64,000 nucleotides of DNA from Halioxenophilus sp033283405 (GCF_033283405.1 NZ_JAWMQR010000012.1:62001-126000), one strand, 5' to 3'; counted from the first letter of the stretch, positions 1 to 7,383 are shown. Numbers and translations: made by a program. The notes: generated by a model not told the origin, from the sequence alone.

Positions 1-2
1 CT

Positions 3-347
3 TTGAGCATTGCCACGCAAAAGGAGGCAACCCAGGGACTACAGGCGGGGCCGACACTGGATATCACCTTTATGTTGGCGTTTAACGGCGATAAACCGCC
101 GTTTGATGGAATGCGTATGGGTGGCTATACCGCCAATGACAATACACTCTATTTTCAGGCGGCGGTGCCAGAGACGTTTAACAACTCTGAGCGCGCCAAA
201 GATTACGTGGCGGCGATACTGGAAGACGTGGTCACTAATGCCATCGACTATTTTCAAACCACAGACATCCGCTTTGATGCCATCAACTGGAAACGGGCGC
301 TGCCGCCGTTAATTAGTGGTGCCGATAAGATCGTACTACCCAACTAA
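3..347 (+). CDS. Hypothetical protein, probably truncated by the window edge
   Basis: The frame is open from the first bases of the window and ends in TAA at 345-347. The only start-like codon near the edge is TTG at 3, without a visible ribosome-binding site, so the gene most likely begins to the left. The visible 114 residues are soluble and mixed alpha/beta, with no transmembrane segment and no motif I recognise. It converges on the NifX-like gene and lies beside a nitrogen-fixation cluster, which is the only hint to its role. Function unknown. Confidence 0.55.
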   Translation: MSIATQKEATQGLQAGPTLDITFMLAFNGDKPPFDGMRMGGYTANDNTLYFQAAVPETFNNSERAKDYVAAILEDVVTNAIDYFQTTDIRFDAINWKRALPPLISGADKIVLPN

Positions 348-407
348 AGGCTTGGCTAAGCCTTGCCGGGTAGTTGGGAGGGCTGAATAAACCGGGCTAG
401 GGAGGTT

Positions 408-896
408 TTACTCCTCCCAGTCCTCATCTTCCATATCGTCGAAGCGGTCATCGGATTTGGGGGCTTTCTTGGCAAGAATGCGTTTCAGCATAGGGGAGGG
501 CTCACCATTGAGCTCGGCCTGTAGCTCTTCGATAATCTCCTCCACATCCGGCCCCTCTTTTACCACCACTGGGTTAACGCCAATCGTGACCAGCTGTTTG
601 GTGGCGGAGCCGCCCACAGATCCGCAGTAGACCAGGTCGCAGCCCAAGAGCCACTGTAATTTGGGCTTGAGCTTGTCTTCGTTACCATCTTTAAGCTCTT
701 TCGGAAAAATTTTACTGGCGATCAGTTCGGCCTCATCGCCATCAATTTCGTAGACAAAAAAGCCCTGCGCGGAACCAAAGTGCTGGTCCACCATTTCCCC
801 GTCCTGGCTGGCAAAGGCCACTGTTAATTTGCCGTTTGGAGCGGCGTCCTCGGGTTGTAAGTCGGCTACACAGCTGATTTCAGCAAGGGTATTCAT
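408..896 (-). CDS. nifX: NifX-like FeMo-cofactor carrier/biosynthesis protein
   Basis: This 162-aa protein has the dinitrogenase iron-molybdenum cofactor (NifX/NafY/VnfX) domain. The diagnostic segment near residues 24-55 reads VAFASQDGEMVDQHFGSA, with the conserved HFG, and is followed by CDLVYCGSVGG and a distal NPVVVKEG stretch. Family members bind NifB-cofactor or FeMo-co during nitrogenase maturation in the cytoplasm. The acidic C-terminal tail is typical. I chose ATG at 896 because a GGAG lies 9 nt upstream; the frame stays open to 1043 but has no good signal there. It could be a NafY/NifX-family paralogue rather than the nifX of a nifENX operon, since nifE and nifN are not adjacent. 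Confidence 0.82.
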   Translation of the reverse strand: MNTLAEISCVADLQPEDAAPNGKLTVAFASQDGEMVDQHFGSAQGFFVYEIDGDEAELIASKIFPKELKDGNEDKLKPKLQWLLGCDLVYCGSVGGSATKQLVTIGVNPVVVKEGPDVEEIIEELQAELNGEPSPMLKRILAKKAPKSDDRFDDMEDEDWEE

Positions 897-1133
897 AGCG
901 ATAGTCTCCACACATATAAAGCTCTCATTAGCCTTGCTAACGATAAGCAGCCAGTTTGAAACTGATCCAGCGAAAAGTGTTCCAGTCCCGCTGGTGGAGT
1001 GGCATGGCTCTTGAAATAACCTCATTGAATTGACCAAAAACAATTCGAGCAGCGGGTAAGCCCTGCGCTGGCCCCTTGTTTCGTGCTGAAAAACGGGTAA
1101 TCCGTTGCGGAAACTGCGCTTACAGTGCTGTTT

Positions 1134-1147
1134 GCTTCGGCTGTACC
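1134..1147 (-). promoter_or_regulatory. Candidate sigma-54 promoter for the nifX-like gene
   Basis: Read on the minus strand, GG (1147-1146) is followed by ten bases and GC (1135-1134), with AC after GG and A after GC. The rest of the consensus is poor. Its support comes mainly from the NifA-type site about 125 bp upstream. The predicted 5' leader would be about 225 nt. Confidence 0.3.
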
Positions 1148-1264
1148 GTTTTCAGGTTGTTGGTAAGAGGTGTAGAGGGCTTGTCAGCCCGGAAGGCAGT
1201 GGCCAGTGCCCGATCAGCACGCCATGGATTTCCAGGTTGTGTAGCAAATCCGACAATGCCGCGC

Positions 1265-1280
1265 TGTTGTATGCAGCACA
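1265..1280. promoter_or_regulatory. Candidate NifA upstream activator site
   Basis: TGT at 1265-1267, ten bases, ACA at 1278-1280: the TGT-N10-ACA pattern bound by NifA. It could serve the minus-strand nifX-like gene. It is too close to the LRR start to act from upstream on a plus-strand sigma-54 promoter there. The pattern occurs by chance about once per 4 kb. Confidence 0.4.
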
Positions 1281-1342
1281 GAGTTGCCCGTAGGGTAAAC
1301 ATCAACTGTCACTTATTGATTAATGCGTAGAGGATAGCGTCT

Positions 1343-1894
1343 ATGAAAATTGCCGATATTGAGTTTAAAGACGAAGCATTTAAGGCCTGCGTATTGGCAA
1401 CAGGTTGTGAAAGTGCCGAAGAGGTGGTTGAACTGCGATGTCGCAAGCAAAAGATCAAGGATATCACCGGAGTTGAATTTCTGACTGAGCTGAAATTGCT
1501 GGATCTCACCCGCAACAGCCTGACAGACGTAGACCTCTCCAAAAACACTAAGCTGGAAGAGCTGTTTCTGGGTAACAATGCTATTGAAAGCCTGGATATC
1601 AGCGCCTGTAAAGAGTTAACCCATCTTGAGATCTTTATGAATGATCTGGAAGAGTTGGACGTTAGCAACAACAACCTGATTGAGGAGTTGTGGGCCGATG
1701 TTAACGACCTGAAACAGCTCGATCTTAGCAACAGTGTGGCGTTGACTGACCTGCGGGTTAACAACAACAACCTTACCTCGCTGGATGTCTCCGCCAGCCC
1801 CAATCTGGCCAAACTCCTGGCAAAAGAGAATCCACTCAGCGAGCAGTCGGTTAGCAGTTTGAGTTCGCTCAACTTAAAGCAGCTGCAGTTGTAA
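1343..1894 (+). CDS. Leucine-rich-repeat protein in the nif island
   Basis: The 183-aa product is almost entirely short leucine-rich repeats of about 21 residues (LxxLDLTxNxLxDVDLSxN, then four to five related units with LxxLxxxxNxL cores) after a 40-residue N-terminal cap containing two cysteines. No signal peptide or membrane segment is visible, so it is probably a cytoplasmic protein-protein interaction module. A start at ATG 1343 is supported by AGAGGA about 8 nt upstream. It is divergent from the nifX-like gene. A nitrogen-fixation role is inferred only from position; this is not the LRV iron-sulfur protein, which is encoded downstream of nifY. Confidence 0.8.
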   Translation: MKIADIEFKDEAFKACVLATGCESAEEVVELRCRKQKIKDITGVEFLTELKLLDLTRNSLTDVDLSKNTKLEELFLGNNAIESLDISACKELTHLEIFMNDLEELDVSNNNLIEELWADVNDLKQLDLSNSVALTDLRVNNNNLTSLDVSASPNLAKLLAKENPLSEQSVSSLSSLNLKQLQL

Positions 1895-1936
1895 CTGCTC
1901 TCTTTTCGGTTCGAATTGCGGGCTCCATCCAACTGA

Positions 1937-1965
1937 GTTCACGCTGCTATGCTGCGAGCGTGAAC
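1937..1965. repeat. Inverted repeat downstream of the LRR gene
   Basis: GTTCACGCT and its exact complement AGCGTGAAC flank an 11-nt loop, 42 nt after the LRR stop codon. There is no T-run after it, so it is a stem-loop at the 3' end of the transcript rather than a classical terminator. Confidence 0.55.
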
Positions 1966-1990
1966 CGGTAATAGCAAAAGGGTGGAGTTC

Positions 1991-2021
1991 GTCAATTGCT
2001 GCTGTCTGTCAATTGTTGCTG
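1991..2021. repeat. Short direct repeat, two 14-mers
   Basis: GTCAATTGCTGCTG (1991-2004) and GTCAATTGTTGCTG (2008-2021) differ at one base and are separated by 3 nt. No coding function is apparent; probably a local duplication. Confidence 0.5.
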
Positions 2022-2413
2022 CCTGGAGTGGCGGTATGGATTGTCCTATTGATGCTATTAATTGAGTGCCGCGCAATTAAATCAGGCTTAATTAAACAAC
2101 GCCCAAATGGCTGGTCTTACTACCAAGGTCTGTGTCCTCAGGTATTAATTGGCCGTCATTCTGCGAAATTGGCTATTGTTAGCTATTTATCCGGTGAATG
2201 GTTTGCACGCGGTGGCGTGATACTTTCACAACACCGCAGGGGTGAGGTGGGGGGGAACCACAGCTTAACCGTGGTTTATCAACATGGCTAACATGCCGGA
2301 CTGGATTCGCTGCTGATTGATGCAGTCAAAAATTTCAGCCCGGCTTTTGAGTTCGGCTAAAGACGAGCGTTGCAGGCAGAACAATTCCTGCTTAAATCGA
2401 TCGATTGTGTAGT

Positions 2414-2824
2414 TCAGCCATCCATTCGATATTCGCCGGCATCAATCATTCCGGTGAAAATGCTCAGTAGACGATGTGGGCTAACCAGGCAGCCCGGTTT
2501 ATTGGGCTTGGCCATAATCTCCACCAAAACGTCATCTTCAATCAGCATCTCCAGGGTGTGGTACATAAAATCTTCCAGAGATTCCGCTTGTGGTTGGCTG
2601 CCTTCCCACTCACCGACAGCGGCATCCTTTGCGTATTTCTCGTAGGGCCACACCGGCATGGCTTGCTCGCCATTTTCGCCTACGCGATAGATCCATTCAC
2701 AACCGTCGTCAAGACCCCATATCTCTTCGGTTTCAAACACCCGGGTTAAAAAATATTCCAGCTGCTGGCCTTCGGACATGGTATCTGAGTCTAGGTACTC
2801 AGCGTCGTACGGTGCGTAGCGCAT
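2414..2824 (-). CDS. DUF2750 family protein
   Basis: The 136-aa protein matches the DUF2750 pattern as I recall it: an N-terminal FLTRVFETEEIWGL segment, then MPVWPYEKYA, an acidic GEWEGSQP stretch, a SLEDFMYHTLEML helix and a C-terminal VSPHRLLSIF strand. It is soluble and acidic, with no signal peptide. Family function is unknown. It ends 72 nt before nifF in the same direction of reading, but nifF lies upstream on the minus strand, so the two could be co-transcribed (nifF first). Confidence 0.72.
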   Translation of the reverse strand: MRYAPYDAEYLDSDTMSEGQQLEYFLTRVFETEEIWGLDDGCEWIYRVGENGEQAMPVWPYEKYAKDAAVGEWEGSQPQAESLEDFMYHTLEMLIEDDVLVEIMAKPNKPGCLVSPHRLLSIFTGMIDAGEYRMDG

Positions 2825-2895
2825 GGTGCTCTCCAGTATTGAATACAGACGCGATAATTAATCAAACAGTTCGCCAAACTTATGGCTGGCTGCTA

Positions 2896-3462
2896 TCAGG
2901 CGGCTTCTGTTTCGCTGATGCCGGCAGATTGTTTCAGTGGCTCGCGAATCTGTTCAGCCCACTGATCCAAGCGTGCTTCGGTTAACATCGCCTGATTTTT
3001 ATTGTCTACCGCCAGGCCCAGAAAGCGGCCATCGATAATGGCATCGGAGCCTGTGAACTCATAACCCTCGGTGCTCCAATCGCCAACAATGGTGGCCCCG
3101 CGGTCTTTGAAGAAACGGTACAGGTGGCGCATGGCACTAACAAAGCGATCACCATACTTCACCTGGTTACCAAGGCCATAGATGGCAATGGTTTTACCGC
3201 TCATATCCAGGGTTTCAAGTTGTGGCAGAAAGTCCTCCCAGCTACCGTTTTTAACACCCAACTCAGCGCTGGGCAGCGCCCCTTCACCGTAACTGGGGGT
3301 GCCAATAATCAACGCCTGGTATGCCATAAAGTCGTCGGCGGTGATGCGATTAACGTTGAGTGGTTTTGCACAAAACTCTTCGCCCACTCGGGTCATCAGT
3401 TTTTTGGCGATTAATCGGGTTGTGCCGGTGTCAGTGCCGAAAAAAATTCCGATTTTCTTCAT
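2896..3462 (-). CDS. nifF: Flavodoxin, nitrogenase electron donor NifF
   Basis: The product is a 188-aa long-chain flavodoxin. The N-terminal IGIFFGTDTGTTRLIAKKL is the FMN phosphate-binding loop (T/S-x-T-G-x-T); GTPSYGEGALP, YGLGNQVKYGD and WSTEGYEF follow at the expected FMN-contact positions. It resembles A. vinelandii NifF over its whole length, including SWEDFLPQLETLDMSGKT. It carries electrons to the Fe protein NifH in the cytoplasm. ATG 3462 follows AAAGG. A good sigma-54 motif lies about 80 nt upstream, which supports nif-specific expression. Confidence 0.93.
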   Translation of the reverse strand: MKKIGIFFGTDTGTTRLIAKKLMTRVGEEFCAKPLNVNRITADDFMAYQALIIGTPSYGEGALPSAELGVKNGSWEDFLPQLETLDMSGKTIAIYGLGNQVKYGDRFVSAMRHLYRFFKDRGATIVGDWSTEGYEFTGSDAIIDGRFLGLAVDNKNQAMLTEARLDQWAEQIREPLKQSAGISETEAA

Positions 3463-3769
3463 GCTCGAGTGCCTTTAATAAGTTGTGACAGCTGGGCTGT
3501 TGGCCGCTTTGTCGGGTTGTCGTATTTCATGAGGTAATTGCAAAGAATGAACCAAGGCGGTTGAATTCTTCCACAGTACTGATATTTAACAGTGCTATTC
3601 AGCTTTGGCTGATCTGTATCAATTTCGGGTGGTCTTGTCGGTAATTTGGTTGTTGGATTATTGCCACCCTGGGCTAATTTAGCGGTAATTAAAACAGATG
3701 TGGTTGTCGGCTGTATTTATAGATTGGCAGTGTCCACAACCGGTGGTTAACCTAACTTAAAGGCAAACA
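3463..3769. other. Divergent promoter region between nifF and the phosphatase gene
   Basis: These 307 bases are AT-rich with no gene. The minus-strand sigma-54 motif for nifF (3538-3555) is listed separately. I found no perfect TGT-N10-ACA here and no sigma-54 motif facing the phosphatase gene. Confidence 0.5.
3538..3555 (-). promoter_or_regulatory. Sigma-54 promoter of nifF
   Basis: On the minus strand the sequence reads TTGGTTCATTCTTTGCA, with GG at 3553-3552 and GC at 3541-3540 exactly ten bases apart, a full TTGG at -24 and TTTGCA at -12. Transcription would begin near 3528, giving a leader of about 66 nt. Confidence 0.65.
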
Positions 3770-4330
3770 ATGGTGACCGTACGAACCAGTATCACCCACC
3801 CTCTACAGATTGCAGAGGTTCGCTTAAATCCAACACAAGGGCGCATTGGTATCACCTTTTGTCCGGGTAAGCACGACCGCCTGGCGGCCACCGGTGCCTG
3901 GGCTCGGGATCTCGCTACCGACATCGACGCAATCGTTGCCTGGGGGGCCAGCCTGGTACTGACGCTGTTGGAGCCAACCGAGTTGACCCTGTTAAAGGTG
4001 CCGCAGTTGGGGGTTCAGGTCGAAGCACGTGGCCTCCAGTGGCGACACCTTCCGATTGCCGACTACTCCGTTCCCACAGACACCTTCGAGCAGCAGTGGC
4101 AGACTCATGGCCGCGAAATTCGCCGATTGTTGCGCGCTGGCGGAGATATTCTCGTGCACTGCAAAGGTGGCCTGGGCCGGGCCGGAATGATCGCTGCGCG
4201 TTTGTTGGTAGAGCTGGGTATGACGCCAGATGAAGCCATCAAGCTGGTACGCAAGGCGCGTAAGGGCGCTATTGAAACCCCCGCTCAATTGGCACTGGTT
4301 CGTCGAACGCAGGCGATTACCGAAGAGTAG
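3770..4330 (+). CDS. Dual-specificity (CDKN3-like) protein phosphatase
   Basis: The 186-aa protein carries the cysteine-phosphatase signature HCKGGLGRAG (H130, C131, R137), the CX5R loop of dual-specificity phosphatases, with a candidate general acid at D98 in LPIADYS. The preceding beta-strand/loop (DILVHC) and the following helix (MIAARLLVELG) fit the family. CDKN3-like members act on phospho-Ser/Thr/Tyr proteins or other phosphate esters; the substrate here is unknown. No export signal is present. It is followed after 5 nt by a kinase-fold gene, so the two are almost certainly translated from one transcript. The neighbourhood of nifF and nifHDK suggests a role linked to nitrogen fixation, which is inference. 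Confidence 0.85.
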   Translation: MVTVRTSITHPLQIAEVRLNPTQGRIGITFCPGKHDRLAATGAWARDLATDIDAIVAWGASLVLTLLEPTELTLLKVPQLGVQVEARGLQWRHLPIADYSVPTDTFEQQWQTHGREIRRLLRAGGDILVHCKGGLGRAGMIAARLLVELGMTPDEAIKLVRKARKGAIETPAQLALVRRTQAITEE

Positions 4331-4335
4331 CGAAG

Positions 4336-5025
4336 GTGAATTCAAACGAGCTGTTGATTGATACCAATCGGATGGTGCGCGTGGGTGGCCAGCTTGGCAG
4401 TAACCCCGCCGGTATTTTTGAAGAGAGCAACGGCCGGCGTTACTACGTAAAAAACCTGGAATCTGAAGCCCATGCGAGCAATGAATTTATTGCGGCAAAA
4501 CTTTATCAATTGGCCGGCGCACCAACGCTCACCTATGTTCATACACAGGCCAAGGATCAAGTGGCTACCCAGTGGTTAGCACTCGATAAAAAACATATTG
4601 CCCATTTTACCGAAACCGAGCGTAAAGCCGCGCAACAGTGGCTGGCGGTACATGCTTGGACTGCTAATTGGGATGCCGCCGGGATGGATGGCGATAATCA
4701 GGGGGTGGCTAACGGGCGGGTGTTTACGCTCGATGTCGGCGGCGCCCTGGCGTTCCGCGCGCATGGTGACCCCAAAGGGCGGGCATTTGGAACGGTGGTG
4801 GATGAGCTGACGACACTGCGCAATGATCCGCACAACCCCTACGCCGTTAATTTGTTTGCCGATATAAGTGATGAAGCATTGCGGGAATCAATTCAAAAGG
4901 TGGTATGCATTCCGGATGAAGAGATTGAACAGGTAATTCTTAATGCCGGTGGCAGTGCCAAGTTGGTAGAGAAAATGGTTGCGCGTAAGGGTGATATGGC
5001 AAGACGATTAGGGATGAATTTCTAA
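4336..5025 (+). CDS. Kinase-fold protein (HipA/phosphoinositide-kinase-like), partner of the phosphatase
   Basis: The 229-aa protein starts 5 nt after the phosphatase gene. It has a glycine-rich beginning (GGQLGSNPAGIFEE, 18-30), a strand ending in YYVK (K39, candidate ATP-binding lysine), E50 in a conserved SNEFIAAKLY helix, a catalytic-loop-like NWDAAG (111-116) followed by DN (120-121), and a metal-site-like LDVGGAL (D133). This order resembles atypical kinases of the HipA/PI-kinase type and of phage and effector proteins; that resemblance is from memory. Protein, lipid or other small-molecule substrates are all possible. Pairing with a phosphatase suggests a reversible modification switch. 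It is short for a kinase, so a trimmed C-lobe is likely. Confidence 0.6.
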   Translation: MNSNELLIDTNRMVRVGGQLGSNPAGIFEESNGRRYYVKNLESEAHASNEFIAAKLYQLAGAPTLTYVHTQAKDQVATQWLALDKKHIAHFTETERKAAQQWLAVHAWTANWDAAGMDGDNQGVANGRVFTLDVGGALAFRAHGDPKGRAFGTVVDELTTLRNDPHNPYAVNLFADISDEALRESIQKVVCIPDEEIEQVILNAGGSAKLVEKMVARKGDMARRLGMNF

Positions 5026-5131
5026 TGGTTATTGATTCCAGAGAAATTCAGCAGGTAAATAATTCCAGCGTGGAGTAAGTCTGTTAAAAGGTTTCATAAG
5101 TTCAGGCAAAACGACGTTTTTGCCGTAGCGT

Positions 5132-5163
5132 TTTTTGGGAATACGGGGAGGTATTCCCAAAAA
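5132..5163. repeat. 13-bp inverted repeat between convergent genes
   Basis: TTTTTGGGAATAC (5132-5144) and its exact complement (5151-5163) flank a GGGGAG loop, between the kinase-fold gene and selO. The Ts are on the 5' side of the stem on both strands, the reverse of a normal terminator. A second stem, GGCAAAA/TTTTTGCC, lies just upstream at about 5105-5124. Probably 3'-end structures for the convergent transcripts. Confidence 0.6.
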
Positions 5164-5168
5164 CTAAA

Positions 5169-6656
5169 CTAAGTCCCACAGAAGGTGGCGACAATCTCCT
5201 GCCCTGGCCCCGGTGGTTGTGCCAGCTGGAGATACTCCGGTTGATAGTCGTAGGGGTTGGCCAGAGCATCGACCAGTTGATGGAAGAGGGTGAAATCTTC
5301 GTTGTAAGTTGCCATATTAATGGCTGCTTCCAGCACGTGGTTGCGCGGAATAAAGAGTGGATTACTTTTCAGCAACGTTTGCCGTGCCTGGCTACTGGAG
5401 ATGCCTTGCTCGGTGAGTAGTGCCCGCCAATGCTGCAACCAGGGTTGAAATTTCTCCGGCAGCGGGTAGATATTTTCCACCACCTCTTCACCCGCTCCCA
5501 GTTGGTCGGCCAGTGCGCGGAAACTTAGGGTGAAATCGCAATCCTCACTGGCCAGCAGGCTTAACCAAGCCTCGCAGACTTCCACGGTTTTTTCTGTGGC
5601 TTTGTCAAAACCGAGCTTGCGGGCAAAAAAGGTTTGGTAGTAGTCATCGTAGAGGGTTACAAACTGTTCCAGCTGCTTCTCTGCCTTTTTTACCGCGCCC
5701 AGTTCGGTTTTATCCATTAATGGCAGTAGCGCCTGGGCCAGCCAGCTAAGATTCCAGCGGGCGATATCCGGCTGGTTGCTGTAGGCGTAACGGCCTTGTC
5801 GGTCGATAGAGCTGTATACCTGGCGGGGATTGTATCGATCCATAAAGGCACAGGGGCCATAGTCGATCGTTTCGCCAGAGAGCAGCATGTTGTCGGTGTT
5901 CATTACGCCGTGAATAAAGCCCACCGACATCCATTGGGCAACCAGGCGAGCCTGGGCATTAACCACTGCCGCCAGTAACCCGGTGTAAGGGTCGTCTGGG
6001 TAGAATTCATTGACGTAGTCGCGATAGTGGCGGTGGATAACATAGTCGGCCAACTGTTGGATGGCTTTGATGTCCTGGCGGGCAGAGAAGTATTGGAAGG
6101 TACCAATGCGGATATGGCTCTGAGCCACGCGCGTCAGCACCGCCCCGGGCAGAAGTTGATCGCGCACCACCCGCTCGCCAGAGGCGACAGCCGCCAGTGC
6201 CCGGGTGGTGGCGATACCAAGGGCGGCCATGGTTTCACTCACCACATACTCCCGCAGTACCGGCCCTAAGGGGGAGCGGCCGTCACCCATGCGAGAATAG
6301 GGAGTTTGCCCACCCCCTTTCAATTGCACGTCGTAGAGATTTTGATCCTGGCCTTGCAACTCGCCCAACAAAATAGCTCGGCCGTCACCCAGCTGTGGGT
6401 TCCATTGGCCAAATTGATGACCGGCATAGACCGCCGCCAACGGTTGGCTGTTGGCGGGAATGCGGTTGCCGGCCAGACACTGGATCGCTTCCAGGGTATT
6501 TAACTCACGCGCATCCAGCCCCAAAAAGTTCGCCAGATTAGCGTTTAATCGAATCAGATGAGGTTCGGGTACCGGGGTGGGCTTCTGTGGGGTAGAGAAA
6601 CGTTCACCCAAGTTAAGGTAGCTGTTTTTAAATTCCGCTTGGTCAATGCTGGCCAT
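5169..6656 (-). CDS. selO: SelO family protein adenylyltransferase (YdiU/UPF0061)
   Basis: The 495-aa pseudokinase-fold enzyme transfers AMP from ATP to Ser/Thr/Tyr of proteins. Seen here: YAGHQFGQWNPQLGDGRA (77-93), the KGGGQTPYSR loop with K113, the catalytic HGVMNTDN (249-256) and the DYGP metal motif (D265). A cysteine follows DYGP (C269) and another is third from the C-terminus (C493), matching the redox disulfide pair known from E. coli SelO. Length and termini are full. ATG 6656 has GGAG 8 nt upstream. Its upstream neighbour is the 107-aa unknown gene, 117 nt away. It is widespread outside diazotrophs, so a nif link is only positional. Confidence 0.93.
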   Translation of the reverse strand: MASIDQAEFKNSYLNLGERFSTPQKPTPVPEPHLIRLNANLANFLGLDARELNTLEAIQCLAGNRIPANSQPLAAVYAGHQFGQWNPQLGDGRAILLGELQGQDQNLYDVQLKGGGQTPYSRMGDGRSPLGPVLREYVVSETMAALGIATTRALAAVASGERVVRDQLLPGAVLTRVAQSHIRIGTFQYFSARQDIKAIQQLADYVIHRHYRDYVNEFYPDDPYTGLLAAVVNAQARLVAQWMSVGFIHGVMNTDNMLLSGETIDYGPCAFMDRYNPRQVYSSIDRQGRYAYSNQPDIARWNLSWLAQALLPLMDKTELGAVKKAEKQLEQFVTLYDDYYQTFFARKLGFDKATEKTVEVCEAWLSLLASEDCDFTLSFRALADQLGAGEEVVENIYPLPEKFQPWLQHWRALLTEQGISSSQARQTLLKSNPLFIPRNHVLEAAINMATYNEDFTLFHQLVDALANPYDYQPEYLQLAQPPGPGQEIVATFCGT

Positions 6657-6773
6657 GGTAATACTCCCGGCAATGGCTTGCTCTGTGGTGGGCTAGGCGA
6701 TGCTGGTTAGGCGGCAGAATTGCGACAGCGTTGTTTCGGGTTTGTCACAATGGCCACAGAGGGTCGTGTTTAC

Positions 6774-7097
6774 TTACTCGACAACGTCGCCCGCCAAATA
6801 TTCATCGATACGCTCCACCAGATAGTCGTTTTCACGAATATTCTGAGCCAGGTGGATGCACTCCTCAATGCTGTATTCGTGCAGGAAAAAATTGAGTGTG
6901 GCCACAAATTCATTTTGATAGAAGATCTGAGTACGCAGTTCCACTGGCTGGCCCCTGAGTTTAGGGGCATTCAAGCTGGCAACCACCCTTAGGTTGCGGT
7001 CGATCTGATTAATAAAGCTATAACCCTCCAGCGACTCCCCGCCAACAAATGCCTCATTGCTGCTTGGGGTCTCCGGCTTTGAATTTGGTTTAGTCAT
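6774..7097 (-). CDS. Hypothetical protein, likely nif-associated
   Basis: The 107-aa soluble protein has a disordered N-terminus rich in Pro/Ser/Glu, a beta-rich core (NLRVVASLNAPKLRGQPVEL, FVATLNFFLHEY) and an acidic helical C-terminus (IEECIHLAQNIREN). I do not recognise the family. ATG 7097 was chosen; GTG 7103 is an in-frame alternative. The upstream region holds a clear sigma-54-type motif, which is the best sign that it belongs to the nitrogen-fixation regulon. It may be co-transcribed with selO. Confidence 0.65.
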   Translation of the reverse strand: MTKPNSKPETPSSNEAFVGGESLEGYSFINQIDRNLRVVASLNAPKLRGQPVELRTQIFYQNEFVATLNFFLHEYSIEECIHLAQNIRENDYLVERIDEYLAGDVVE

Positions 7098-7180
7098 AGA
7101 CACTACTCGCTTTCGCTCTCACCCTAATTGGTCCTGTTTTGACCTTGTTATTACACCGTGTTCGTGATTTGCACTCTGTT

Positions 7181-7198
7181 CTGCAAGTTCTGCGCCTT
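7181..7198 (-). promoter_or_regulatory. Candidate sigma-54 promoter of the 107-aa gene
   Basis: On the minus strand the sequence is AAGGCGCAGAACTTGCA: GG (7196-7195), ten bases, GC (7184-7183), with a perfect TTGCA at -12. A leader of about 70 nt would result. Confidence 0.5.
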
Positions 7199-7366
7199 GC
7201 CTGCAGGGCAGTGGCTGACATAGCGGTTCTATATTCTTGTTTGTTCCGAGCATAGTACCAAAGGTTATTTGTGACCGGCGGGAAAGCGCTTTTATGCTGC
7301 CCCGGCACTAAATACTCACTTTGCCGGTAGATTTGCTACCATTGCCAACTTTACAAGGGCAGCAAT

Positions 7367-7383
7367 GCGGCACACTTTTGGCA
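7367..7383 (+). promoter_or_regulatory. Candidate sigma-54 promoter of cysK
   Basis: GCGGCACACTTTTGGCA: GG at 7369-7370 followed by CAC, then GC at 7381-7382 after exactly ten bases. The -24 box is nearly perfect; the -12 box is GGCA instead of TTGCA. The start would be near 7394, about 35 nt before the cysK ATG. Confidence 0.45.

Larger units (their letters stand above)
897..1342. other. Divergent intergenic region between nifX-like and LRR genes
   Basis: No convincing gene lies here. It should hold the promoters of both divergent genes. A TGT-N10-ACA palindrome (1265-1280) and a minus-strand GG-N10-GC motif (1134-1147) are listed separately. A plus-strand near-match to a sigma-54 promoter at about 1009-1025 has GA instead of GC at -12. 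Confidence 0.5.
1895..2413. other. Gene-poor stretch with hairpin and short direct repeat
   Basis: I see no supported gene in these 519 bases. A perfect 9-bp hairpin follows the LRR gene (1937-1965) and two near-identical 14-mers sit at 1991-2004 and 2008-2021. A plus-strand open frame at 2013-2291 starts with TTG and has no ribosome-binding site. Confidence 0.5.

Noticed and set aside
1009..1025. Plus-strand sigma-54-like sequence TGGCATGGCTCTTGAAA
   Set aside because: The nearly invariant GC at -12 is GA, and it lies over 300 bp before the LRR gene.
2013..2291. Plus-strand 92-codon open frame after the LRR gene
   Set aside because: It starts with TTG, has no ribosome-binding site, and composition and residues look non-coding despite a hydrophobic beginning.
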